Source: Methanosarcinales archaeon (GTDB taxonomy: Archaea; Halobacteriota; Methanosarcinia; Methanosarcinales; EX4572-44). Taken from it: a stretch of 17,280 nucleotides of DNA. This document shows positions 1-6,943 of the stretch, in pieces. Location: positions 1 to 17,280 of the forward strand of contig RXIJ01000020.1 of the NCBI GenBank assembly GCA_004212095.1, in the 5' to 3' direction. Within the stretch, counting starts at the first letter, position 1. Each line of letters begins with the position of its first letter. The position numbers and the translations under genes were made by a program. The notes beneath the pieces were generated by a model that had not been told where the DNA came from, made no database searches, and worked only from the letters and a program-made list of their open reading frames with translations.

Positions 1-183
1 GTTCTTGCTGACACCAACAAAATCCGAAGCCACTTCAACATATCTATACTTGATAAAATATAGCCTCTTCAACACCGTTGTATCCTTCTTAATATGTTTG
101 ATGCGTTTGGACAAATCTTGAACCGTCAGGTGTCTCTTTATTTGAATTTGTTCTGTTTTTACCATTGGTACAGTGCATGGCAT
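1..183 (-). pseudogene. IS630-type transposase, N-terminal part (cut by window edge)
   Basis: Reading the minus strand from an ATG at 183 (or the in-frame ATG at 165) gives an open frame that runs off the left edge. The first residues from the inner start are MVKTEQIQIK. The frame is basic and helix-turn-helix-like, and includes 'VEVASDFVGVSKN', typical of the N-terminal DNA-binding region of IS630/Tc1-mariner-related transposases in archaea. The last 31 bases (1-31) are the exact reverse complement of 3211-3241, inside the second transposase remnant, so both belong to the same element family. A 15-bp end sequence lies just upstream at 204-218. Whether this copy is intact beyond the edge cannot be seen. 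The family call rests mainly on the catalytic motifs of the sister copy, since this part holds no DDE residues. Confidence 0.7.
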
Positions 184-203
184 CTATAAATCTTAAATGT
201 TTA

Positions 204-218
204 GTTCGTGACTATAAT
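204..218. repeat. IS630-type element terminal repeat, copy 1
   Basis: GTTCGTGACTATAAT here is identical to 3826-3840. It sits just outside the 5' end of the minus-strand transposase, while the other copy sits just outside the 3' end of the plus-strand transposase. That is the geometry expected of a terminal inverted repeat. Its outer end is rich in TA, in keeping with the TA target preference known for IS630 elements. Confidence 0.7.
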
Positions 219-229
219 CTGAGGCAACA

Positions 230-331
230 ATGAGGGAAAATAACATATTCAACATTTTCACGGAAGACAGTGATTTCAAGAGTATTCTACGGTTAACGGT
301 TGTAAATCCTTTTGAATATATGTTGGATTAA
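230..331 (+). CDS. Short orphan ORF (33 residues), doubtful
   Basis: An ATG 11 bases beyond the IS end opens a 33-residue frame beginning MRENNIFNIF and ending FEYMLD. I do not recognise it. Its position against an insertion-sequence end suggests either a leftover of an interrupted gene or chance. It has no clear ribosome binding site. The rest of the stretch from 219 to the hel308 stop at 398 shows nothing else I can name. Confidence 0.15.
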   Translation: MRENNIFNIFTEDSDFKSILRLTVVNPFEYMLD

Positions 332-397
332 CATGCAACCCTCTAAAAATTTGTGTTTGATGTCAGCATAACATTCCTTGCATCAACAGTTGCCCTG

Positions 398-2521
398 TCA
401 CCCAGTTGTGTTGTTCTGTGGGTGGTTCAGATGATTAAGAACCTTTTCTGCTATCCCGGGTCCAATGACTTTTGTAAGCTCTGCGTGTGTGGTATCTGCT
501 ATCTGTATAGCGCTCTTGTAGCCTGCATTATAGAGTTTACGTGCTCTTACCCTTCCTATATCTCTGATTTGAATTAGCGGTAAAAGTTCTCTGTGTGCAC
601 CATACGTGATGCACCCGGTTAGCTGTTGCATCTGTCCTGCATGGGGGTATCCAAGTGTTCGTGTAATCTCCCCTGCTGCATGTGCAATCCACTGCGCGGT
701 TTCGCTCAAGTTTTTAATATCACCTTCCCCGATATTGTATTTAGTACAGATGTCGTTTTCCGGTGTTTCATTTATCCATTCATATAATAGAGCTGCTGTT
801 TTGACTTCTGCAAGATACCATTCATAGTCGCAGTCGCTGGTTGATGGGAGTAGCTCATTGCAATGGCGTTTGATGAATTGATCTACCCATGTATAGTCGG
901 CTCTTCTCAAATAAAGCGGCCTCATGTCTGGCGTCCTGCAGATTAGCTGCAAAAGAGCAAGGTCGCAGGTTTCACTGTTTTTTGATAGTTCACTGACTAT
1001 TATATCTGCTGATAATGGGTCAAGGTACAGCTTTGATATAAGGATGCCAAGTTCTGTCTTGTAAAAGTTGTCGTTGCCCCTTATTATCATCTTACTGTCT
1101 TCAAGAAATGACAAAACTTTTTGAATCGCTTCGTTTATGCTCCATGTTTGTTGCTGGTGTGCATACAGAGTTCTTGCTATAAAATTGTTAAGTTCTTCTG
1201 TTGTTTGTACAAACCCTGTCACGATGAGTGAAAGGATGTGTGTTCGTAGCGATGGCTCACTTGCAAGTTTTGACCATATGGTTTCAGGCTTCCCATGCAG
1301 GTAATTGTTCTCTACCCATTCTGCTTCTTTGTAACTTTTAACAATCGTTATTGCTTCGCCATATGGGTCAAGCGCGGGTCTGCCCGCCCTTCCTGCCATC
1401 TGTTTATACTCAATCACAGGTACAGGCACAGAGCCGTAATTGGGGTTGTACCGCCTGTACCCGCGTATTACAACCAGTCTAGCTGGAAGGTTCAAGCCTG
1501 CCGCAAGTGTTGGCGTGCTTGTAATCACTTTAAGGATACCTTTTCGATAAGCGTCTTCGATTACGGAGCGCTGGCTCGTTGCAAGTCCTGCATGATGGAA
1601 AGCTACTCCATTTTCGATGCACGCTGCAAGTGCAATAGCTGCATCTGTTTCACTCGCGGCAAGGAGAGATACTGCTGTTTGTTTTAACTCAAGCAAAAGA
1701 TTTTCATCGAGATTGTGCTTGATCGCTTTTGCAATTCGTTTAGCACTTCCTTCAGCATTTCTACGTGAACTTTCAAATACAAGGCATTGTCCACCACCAT
1801 TTAAGGTATCTGTTACCAGATTGACCGTATCGTCTTTATCTACCTGTTTGATACTTTTATTTGTCCCGTCTTTGTATTTTATAACATCTTTGAAAAATGT
1901 ACCTTCATTTAATTTTACAGGTCTCCAGGTGCTGGTAACAACTCTCGCTTTGAGCCAATCCGCTATTTCTTCTGCGTTTCCGATAGTAGCAGAGAGTGCA
2001 ATAATTTGGATTTGTTTATTACTTTGAAGCTTGGAAAGTATCACTTCGAGTGTGGGCCCCCTGTTTGCCGAATCTATAAGATGCACCTCGTCAGCCACAA
2101 CGACTGTTATCTTTGACATCCACGAGGTCCCATTTCTAATCAGTGAATCGACCTTTTCAGAGGTTGCAACAATGATATCGTTGTTTGCAAGCCATTCATC
2201 TCTTGAATCGAACTCTCCGGTGGAGATTCCGGCACGTATCCCAATTTCACTGAATTTCTTAAAATGTTCGTATTTTTCTGATGCAAGTGCTCTAAGTGGT
2301 ACGATATAAAGTGCTTTACCGCCTTTAATTATACTAGTTAGCATGGCAAGCTCTGTTATTAGCGTTTTCCCTGATGCTGTTGGTATTGCTGCAAGAAGGT
2401 TCACACCATCAAGGACACCAGTTTTGATTGCTTTTTCCTGTGGTGGATAGAGTTGCGTAAATCCCTGTTTGACATAAAAATTTTTTATTTTTTCAGGAAT
2501 TCGTAATTCTTGTATGTACAT
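398..2521 (-). CDS. hel308: ATP-dependent DNA helicase Hel308 (Hjm)
   Basis: Superfamily 2 3'-5' DNA helicase of archaea, thought to act on stalled forks and recombination intermediates. Counting from a GTG at 2539, the motifs are: Q-motif-like YPPQ (31-34), Walker A PTASGKT (53-59), Walker B/DEAH-like DEVH (150-153), motif III SATIGN (183-188) and motif VI QMAGRAGRP (380-388). A long ratchet-like C-terminal part follows, with a helix-hairpin-helix-like end ('VRARKLYNAGYKSA'). About 707-713 residues is normal for the family. I prefer the ATG at 2521, because family members begin right at 'M-x-I-x-E-L-x-I-P' and because the TATA-like box at about 2550-2560 predicts transcription starting near 2528, downstream of the GTG. 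The gene looks intact, although it stands between insertion-sequence remnants. Confidence 0.95.
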   Translation of the reverse strand: MYIQELRIPEKIKNFYVKQGFTQLYPPQEKAIKTGVLDGVNLLAAIPTASGKTLITELAMLTSIIKGGKALYIVPLRALASEKYEHFKKFSEIGIRAGISTGEFDSRDEWLANNDIIVATSEKVDSLIRNGTSWMSKITVVVADEVHLIDSANRGPTLEVILSKLQSNKQIQIIALSATIGNAEEIADWLKARVVTSTWRPVKLNEGTFFKDVIKYKDGTNKSIKQVDKDDTVNLVTDTLNGGGQCLVFESSRRNAEGSAKRIAKAIKHNLDENLLLELKQTAVSLLAASETDAAIALAACIENGVAFHHAGLATSQRSVIEDAYRKGILKVITSTPTLAAGLNLPARLVVIRGYRRYNPNYGSVPVPVIEYKQMAGRAGRPALDPYGEAITIVKSYKEAEWVENNYLHGKPETIWSKLASEPSLRTHILSLIVTGFVQTTEELNNFIARTLYAHQQQTWSINEAIQKVLSFLEDSKMIIRGNDNFYKTELGILISKLYLDPLSADIIVSELSKNSETCDLALLQLICRTPDMRPLYLRRADYTWVDQFIKRHCNELLPSTSDCDYEWYLAEVKTAALLYEWINETPENDICTKYNIGEGDIKNLSETAQWIAHAAGEITRTLGYPHAGQMQQLTGCITYGAHRELLPLIQIRDIGRVRARKLYNAGYKSAIQIADTTHAELTKVIGPGIAEKVLNHLNHPQNNTTG

Positions 2522-2548
2522 TGTCTGGATAACAATCACACCTCAATA

Positions 2549-2562
2549 CATAAATAGATTGA
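2549..2562 (-). promoter_or_regulatory. Probable hel308 TATA box
   Basis: On the minus strand the sequence reads CAATCTATTTATGT, a TATA-like element about 30 bases before the ATG at 2521. With the usual archaeal spacing of roughly 25 bases, transcription would begin a few bases before that ATG, giving a very short leader. This is an inference from spacing only. Confidence 0.4.
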
Positions 2563-2608
2563 TGGCACGTGTTTAGTAAAGGTAAAATAGAAAAATATAT
2601 AATAAAAA

Positions 2609-2785
2609 ATGATAAAAGTGCGAAACCTGACAAAGGAATTTAACGGAAAAACGGTGATTAACAGCGTCAGCTTTGAAGTGAAAGAAGGCGAGATATTCGG
2701 ATATCTGGGCCCTAACAGAGTAGGAGAGACAACAACAATGAAATATCCCTATATTGTACTGGAGAAAATCATGATGGGTTACTAA
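2609..2785 (+). pseudogene. ABC transporter ATPase, N-terminal fragment with broken Walker A
   Basis: From the ATG at 2609 a 58-residue frame starts MIKVRNLTKEFNGKTVINSV and continues 'SFEVKEGEIFGYLGPN', the unmistakable start of an ABC-2-type (drug or antibiotic export) ATP-binding subunit. These proteins are normally about 230-330 residues. The Walker A that should read GPNGAGKTT reads GPNRVGETT, so the phosphate-binding lysine is a glutamate. The frame then degenerates and stops at 2785, with no Q-loop, signature or Walker B. A TATA-like AT-rich stretch (2591-2600) precedes it. This is a decayed gene, not a working ATPase. Confidence 0.8.
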
Positions 2786-3025
2786 ACAGTATTTTATGAT
2801 TTTTGTATTTATGTCCACAAATATAATCTTTTCCAGATAGAGTTTTTTTATTGGTGTCGTGGGGCTGTCCAACAATTACCAAACAACTAACAGATGATAT
2901 TCCCTGCACTGATATAAAAAGCAATTCTTTTTATCACCACCTCGGCACTTTATAGCCCGAGCCAGCACGAACTGTGAAAATACATCCTAAAAATTTAAGG
3001 TTTTCGAATACAAGCTAAATAAAAC
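2786..3025. other. Intergenic debris, no gene recognised
   Basis: No coding frame here looks real. The string GGGGCTGTCCAACAA (2861-2875) resembles the ends of several IS4/IS5-like insertion sequences, which often carry 'GGGCTGTCC', so it may be an old element end; no partner end was found. The rest is AT-rich and looks like decayed sequence between the ABC fragment and the IS630 remnant. Confidence 0.4.
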
Positions 3026-3029
3026 CTAA

Positions 3030-3208
3030 AAGCTTTTATTGCAGCACGTACAACTATTCTTGGGTCCTAAAAACGAGGTGATGGTGAGAAATGGCGATAA
3101 GATGCGGCCGGAGGTGAATAAAGAGATGTACAAGAAGCTTAAGGAGACTGTTGAATGACCTTTTGATAACATCAAGCAGAACCTGAAGTTCCATGAATTC
3201 TTGACGCG
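3030..3208 (+). pseudogene. Unrecognised gene fragment interrupted by IS remnant
   Basis: One frame reads 'LFLGPKNEVMVRNGDKMRPE', then 'VNKEMYKKLKETVE', a single TGA at 3156-3158, then in the same frame 'PFDNIKQNLKFHEFLTR', before running into the IS630 remnant at about 3209. The composition is protein-like (charged, few rare residues), and the frame is continuous apart from one stop. It is therefore more likely a piece of a decayed gene than chance. I do not recognise the family. There is no usable start upstream: the frame is closed by a TAA at 3027-3029. Confidence 0.35.
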
Positions 3209-3825
3209 TGGGCTTCGGATTTTGTTGGTGTCAGCAAGAACACAGGTTATATTTGGTAAGAACGATTGGAATGAAGAAGTGTACGATGGCATAATACCAA
3301 AAGATGCTGAGGGTATTTTAAAAAAAGATTGCCAGAGCAAACAACATCTAATACTAAAAATCTCTGGTCATTTGGAAAAGCGGTCATCTATAAAAAATAC
3401 CAGTAAACTTAGGGCAAATACCTTTGGTTTTTATCCAATAAACGGACGATCAGTTATTGTTTTCGTAAGCGTTCAAAAAAAGAGGATATCCGATGTTTCT
3501 TAAAACGGTCGAAAGGCAAACCCGAAAGGAAGGATTATCACAACACCGGATAACTTTAGTTCTCACAAGGCAAAAATAGTACAGGAATGTGCGGAGAAAC
3601 CGGATATTGTACTTGTGTACCTTCCCTCATATTCTCCGGATCTCGAATCCAATTGAATATATCCGAAAAAGCATCAAGAAAGTCATTTCACGCGAGTTTA
3701 TTGTAGATTTAAATCACATGGAAGAGATAATCAGTGATAAGTTTCGAAAATATTCATCACAGATTAGCTTTGCGAAGGGGTGGATTGAAAAGTTTATTGA
3801 TGAGGACATAAGTTAGAAATATTAG
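3209..3825 (+). pseudogene. IS630-type DDE transposase remnant, 5'-truncated and frameshifted
   Basis: Pieces of one transposase lie in several frames. 'ASDFVGVSKNTGYIW' begins at 3212, shared with the copy at the window start. It is followed by 'NDWNEEVYDGIIPK' in another frame, 'NTFGFYPINGRSVI', and 'DNFSSHKAKIVQECAEK', which holds the second catalytic Asp (codon 3549-3551). Next come 'VLVYLPSYSPDLES', ending in a TGA, and finally 'NPIEYIRKSIKKVISREF' with the catalytic Glu, running to the stop near 3816. The order and motifs (D-N-F-S-S-H-K, Y-L-P-x-Y-S-P-D-L, N-P-I-E-x-I) are those of IS630/Tc1-mariner enzymes. It lacks the first 46 or so codons and part of the middle and carries at least three frame changes, so it cannot make an active protein. 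Confidence 0.85.
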
Positions 3826-3840
3826 GTTCGTGACTATAAT
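3826..3840. repeat. IS630-type element terminal repeat, copy 2
   Basis: GTTCGTGACTATAAT directly follows the 3' end of the transposase remnant and is identical to 204-218. No matching left end was found upstream of 3209, consistent with a 5'-truncated element. Confidence 0.7.
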
Positions 3841-3850
3841 CCATGCAATA

Positions 3851-3862
3851 CATCCTTATAGC
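3851..3862 (+). promoter_or_regulatory. Possible GTPase TATA box
   Basis: CATCCTTATAGC lies with its TATA core about 27 bases before the ATG at 3885, the spacing expected for a leaderless archaeal transcript starting at that ATG. It lies just outside the insertion-sequence end. The match is short, so the call is tentative. Confidence 0.3.
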
Positions 3863-3884
3863 CTCATGCACCATACTGCTCAGT

Positions 3885-4649
3885 ATGGCAAGTTACAAGA
3901 GGATAGTAAAAGCTGTAATAAAAAAAGCTGATGTCCTTCTTGAAGTCGTCGATGCCCGGTTTCCCGACGAGACACGAAACAGCGAGGTTGAGATTGACAT
4001 AGCACGTGCAAAGAAGCCGTTCATAATAGTCCTTAACAAATGTGACCTTGTATCAAAGGAAAAACTTGAGAAGGCTAAATCCCGGCTGTCAAAAATTGCA
4101 CCCACGGTCTTTGTGTCTAGTAAGGATAGGTCCGGAACAACAATGTTGCGGCACAAGATACTTGAAATCGTCAACATAAGAGAGCGCGAGATACTGGTTG
4201 GCTCACTTGGTTATCCTAACACAGGCAAGTCATCGGTGGTTAATGCTGTTATAGGGAAACACAGTGCTGGTACATCCTCAATATCCGGACATACAAAAGA
4301 TGTGCAGCATATTAAAGCGGGTTCTCGTATCAGGTTCATTGATACGCCCGGGGTGATTCCTTTTGACGAGAATGACGAGACTGTTCAGGGGTTGCTTGCA
4401 GTAAAGGATTCAACTCACCTGAGAGACACAATTGGCGTCGCTTTGAAGATTATCGAGAAAATGTGCGATGAAAATAAAACAGCCTTGGAACATTTCTATC
4501 ATGTCATAATAGATAGGAAGAATTCTTATGAGGTGCTTGAACTGATTGGCAGGCAGAGAAACTTTTTGAAAAAAAAAGGTGAGGTTGATGAGACAAAAGC
4601 TGCCATCGTGGTAGTTAATGACTGGCAAAAGGGACGGCTAATGGTTTAA
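3885..4649 (+). CDS. Circularly permuted GTPase, YlqF/RbgA (MJ1464) family
   Basis: GTP-binding protein whose bacterial relatives (RbgA/YlqF) act in large ribosomal subunit assembly; archaeal members are assumed to do similar work. The motif order is permuted. Counted from the upstream ATG at 3843, G4 NKCD is at 65-68, G5-like SSKD at 92-95, G1 GYPNTGKS at 123-130 and G3 DTPG at 167-170, so G4 and G5 come before G1. I chose the ATG at 3885 because the family signature (K-R-I-V-K-A-V-I-K-K-A-D-V-L-L-E-V-V-D-A-R) begins right after it, because the 14 extra residues are unlike a conserved start, and because a TATA-like core sits 27 bases upstream. The gene ends 5 bases before the convergent ywbE-like gene. 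About 254 residues is near normal. Confidence 0.9.
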   Translation: MASYKRIVKAVIKKADVLLEVVDARFPDETRNSEVEIDIARAKKPFIIVLNKCDLVSKEKLEKAKSRLSKIAPTVFVSSKDRSGTTMLRHKILEIVNIREREILVGSLGYPNTGKSSVVNAVIGKHSAGTSSISGHTKDVQHIKAGSRIRFIDTPGVIPFDENDETVQGLLAVKDSTHLRDTIGVALKIIEKMCDENKTALEHFYHVIIDRKNSYEVLELIGRQRNFLKKKGEVDETKAAIVVVNDWQKGRLMV

Positions 4650-4654
4650 GCAGA

Positions 4655-4864
4655 TTATTCTACAACTGTTTCGTGAATTTCCTTTACCCTCCCCACCTGA
4701 CCATTTTCTAATTGAACCTTTATTCCATGTGGATGATTGGAAGAGTTTGTCAGTATTTTCTTTATAATACCCTGGGTTATTTTCCCATTCCTCTGGTCCT
4801 GTTTTAGTACAATTCCCACGCTTAATCCTGGTTTGATGTTTTTTCTGTCATTGCCTTCGTTCAT
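4655..4864 (-). CDS. ywbE: YwbE family small protein
   Basis: A 69-residue protein with the YwbE (DUF2196) pattern: 'IKPGLSVGIVLKQDQRNGK', then 'TQGIIKKILTNSSNHPHGIK' and 'VQLENGQVGRV'. These are small, probably beta-rich proteins found in bacteria and archaea. No biochemical role is established to my knowledge. It is complete. The start has no ribosome binding site, but a TATA-like CTTAAATAA lies about 25 bases upstream (4885-4893), which fits a leaderless transcript. It converges on the GTPase gene with a 5-base gap. Confidence 0.85.
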   Translation of the reverse strand: MNEGNDRKNIKPGLSVGIVLKQDQRNGKITQGIIKKILTNSSNHPHGIKVQLENGQVGRVKEIHETVVE

Positions 4865-4884
4865 GGTGGAATATAGGTTTCTCG

Positions 4885-4893
4885 TTATTTAAG
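4885..4893 (-). promoter_or_regulatory. Possible ywbE TATA box
   Basis: The minus strand reads CTTAAATAA, centred 25 bases upstream of the ATG at 4864. That spacing is typical for archaeal leaderless genes. The support is sequence and spacing only. Confidence 0.35.
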
Positions 4894-4899
4894 CATATA

Positions 4900-5067
4900 C
4901 ATGTGGATTTCATACGCTACAACGCTTGGAGGAAGAAGTGGCAGTATGAGCTACTAAGGTTAAAAAAAAGAAATGTTGATACGCAAAGATACAAACAATT
5001 TAATAGACCAGCTTTTCAAAAACTGTACGACTTCGTTGTAAAGTTTCTTGATAACATTAAATATTAA
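4900..5067 (+). pseudogene. Orphan C-terminal coding fragment, family unknown
   Basis: A plus-strand frame with no start codon of its own reads 'HVDFIRYNAWRKKWQYELL', then 'RLKKRNVDTQRYKQFNRPAF' and 'QKLYDFVVKFLDNIKY', and ends in TAA. Its upstream extension overlaps the ywbE start region on the other strand, so the true fragment probably begins near 4890. The rich content of aromatic and basic residues and the clean C-terminal end suggest the tail of a lost gene, possibly a transposase, but I do not recognise the family. The fragment lies between ywbE and fpoO, both on the opposite strand, and fits with the other gene debris in this half of the window. Confidence 0.35.
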
Positions 5068-5107
5068 AGATGCCAGGATAAAGATGTCAATCCTTGTGTA
5101 CTTAAGT

Positions 5108-5470
5108 TTAGTGATGCGATTCTTTACCTTCTATGCGTGCTTCGTGTTTTTTGTACACTTCATCCACTGCGAGCAAACATGTTTCACATATGCGTTTTAT
5201 CTCATCTGTGCTGTATGGTTCTTCAAAATTTGGTATGCTGATTGTTGCTTTGTACAGCAGGATACCTTTACTTGAAGTAGTCCCACACAGGTCACATTTA
5301 CTACCTCCTATCTGCTCACGTGTTTTATTTGCCTGATGAAGCCGTTTTGTGCACTCTTCGCATAATCCTTTCCATGTTCCTTTTGGATAGCTTTTTCTAA
5401 ACTTTGGTACAAATATTTTGACAGGGCACAGTGTCGGTCTGCTTACCCCGCATAAATCACAATCTGCCAT
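5108..5470 (-). CDS. fpoO: F420H2 dehydrogenase subunit FpoO
   Basis: Last gene of the fpo operon, about 120 residues and soluble. FpoO is known from Methanosarcina-type Fpo and has no counterpart in bacterial complex I; its exact role is unsettled. The protein consists of two similar halves. The first has CDLCG (Cys 4 and 7) and CEEC (37 and 40); the second has CDLCG (59 and 62) and CETC (95 and 98). Each half also carries a similar stretch ending in I/V-P-x-F-x-x-x-Y. C15 is an additional cysteine. The four-cysteine pattern per half looks like metal binding (zinc or iron-sulfur). A good ribosome binding site, GAGGTG, precedes the ATG, and the gene follows fpoN by 12 bases. Confidence 0.88.
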   Translation of the reverse strand: MADCDLCGVSRPTLCPVKIFVPKFRKSYPKGTWKGLCEECTKRLHQANKTREQIGGSKCDLCGTTSSKGILLYKATISIPNFEEPYSTDEIKRICETCLLAVDEVYKKHEARIEGKESHH

Positions 5471-5482
5471 ATTTTATTCACC

Positions 5483-6943
5483 TCACATTCCAATAGTTGC
5501 TGCTGCGTTCATTGCCCAGTCAAGGAATGGTGCTGGATATATGCCTATTGCAAATATTGCAATAATAGCTACGAGCATTGCAAGCAGGTACGCACGCGGT
5601 TCTTTGAGTGTTTCGCCTGCTGGTGGGAGCACATACATATATTTCACAATCCTTGCATAATAATAAAGTGAGACGGCACTGTTCAGTATGGCAACTACCA
5701 CAAGCGCAATATATCCTGCCTGTATAGCTGATGAGAATAGGAAGAACTTACTCACAAAGCCTGCGGTTGGTGGTATGCCTGCAAGAGCAAAGACAAATAT
5801 TAACATGGCTAAGGCTGTATAAGGAGCACGCTGGGACAGTCCTGCAAAATTTTTAAGATAGTCAGCGTTTTCAACATTCTTGTTCCTGGTCCACATCATG
5901 TGGGTAACAGCCCCAACAGCAATGAAAGCACCTGATTTCATGAATGCATGGCTTAATATGTATAACATCCCCGCACCCATCGCAAGAGGCGTCATTATAA
6001 CAAAAGCCATGGCAATGTAGCCTGCCTGTGCTACTGATGAATATGCAAGCATGCGTTTAATGCTTTTTTGTGATATTGCCACAACGTTACCATAAGTCAT
6101 TGTTATAATTGCGAGTATGAAAAACACACTTTGAAGGTCAAGTCTCAATGCTATAAGCGCAACAATAAACACCTTGAATGCTGCAACAAAACCCATTTTC
6201 TTTGAGCCTGCTGCAAGCATGGCAGAGATCATTGTTGGAGCACCTTCATAAGTATCCGGTGCCCACATGTGGAAGGGAACAAGTGCCATCTTGAAAGCAA
6301 AGCCTGCAATCAGGAAAACTAAGATTGCAATACCTGCTGCGTCTAGAATTCCGTTTACTGCTATGTATGCCGATATTCCTTCGATGTTTGTGGTGCCTGT
6401 TACTCCATACAGAAGTGAAAGGCCAAACAACATAATAGCTGATGAAACACTACCTATGATGAAGTATTTCATCGCTGCTTCCAATGATTTCGGATTCGTT
6501 TTGTCAAATCCGGCAAGGACATAAGTGGACATGCTTGCAAGTTCAAATCCAATAAAGAGTGTTACAAGGTCATTGGATGATGCAACGATCATCATACCAA
6601 AGGTTGCAAAGAGCAACAAACCATAGTATTCATCCTGATACTTGTTATTTTCATAGCGTTTTATAGATGCTATCACAACGATCAGTGAAACAGCAAGGAA
6701 CACCAATTTAAAGAATTGTGAAAGTGAATCGATAGCGTATGCTTCATAGAAATATATACCAGCTCTTTCACTGGTTGATAAAACACCACTTTTCAGTATG
6801 TAAACGATGGAAGCGATAAGAGCTAATGCACTGATGCAGCCAAGTCCTTTTTTGACACGCAGTGGCAGGAACAGTCCGAAAAATACAACGATCAATCCTG
6901 TAAGAACAACGATCAACTCAGGTATAAGAGGTGAGTAGTTCAT
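5483..6943 (-). CDS. fpoN: F420H2 dehydrogenase membrane subunit FpoN (NuoN-like)
   Basis: One of three antiporter-like proton-pumping subunits of Fpo, in the cytoplasmic membrane. Its 486 residues and many hydrophobic helices match NuoN. Key channel residues are present: Glu134 in 'LFIGFELASMSTYVLAGF' and Lys219 in 'AGFAFKMALVPFHMWAPD', followed by 'TYEGAPT' and the broken-helix region 'AYSSVAQAGYIAMA'. The start overlaps the fpoM stop by 4 bases (ATGA type), indicating translational coupling. Sequence and length look normal. Confidence 0.95.
   Translation of the reverse strand: MNYSPLIPELIVVLTGLIVVFFGLFLPLRVKKGLGCISALALIASIVYILKSGVLSTSERAGIYFYEAYAIDSLSQFFKLVFLAVSLIVVIASIKRYENNKYQDEYYGLLLFATFGMMIVASSNDLVTLFIGFELASMSTYVLAGFDKTNPKSLEAAMKYFIIGSVSSAIMLFGLSLLYGVTGTTNIEGISAYIAVNGILDAAGIAILVFLIAGFAFKMALVPFHMWAPDTYEGAPTMISAMLAAGSKKMGFVAAFKVFIVALIALRLDLQSVFFILAIITMTYGNVVAISQKSIKRMLAYSSVAQAGYIAMAFVIMTPLAMGAGMLYILSHAFMKSGAFIAVGAVTHMMWTRNKNVENADYLKNFAGLSQRAPYTALAMLIFVFALAGIPPTAGFVSKFFLFSSAIQAGYIALVVVAILNSAVSLYYYARIVKYMYVLPPAGETLKEPRAYLLAMLVAIIAIFAIGIYPAPFLDWAMNAAATIGM

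Noticed and set aside
2573..2875. Minus-strand 100-residue frame
   Set aside because: Antisense to the recognisable ABC ATPase fragment; low-complexity Phe/Tyr/Ile-rich translation.
3026..3340. Minus-strand 104-residue frame opposite the IS630 remnant
   Set aside because: Shadow of the plus-strand transposase and fragment frames, with composition unlike a real protein.
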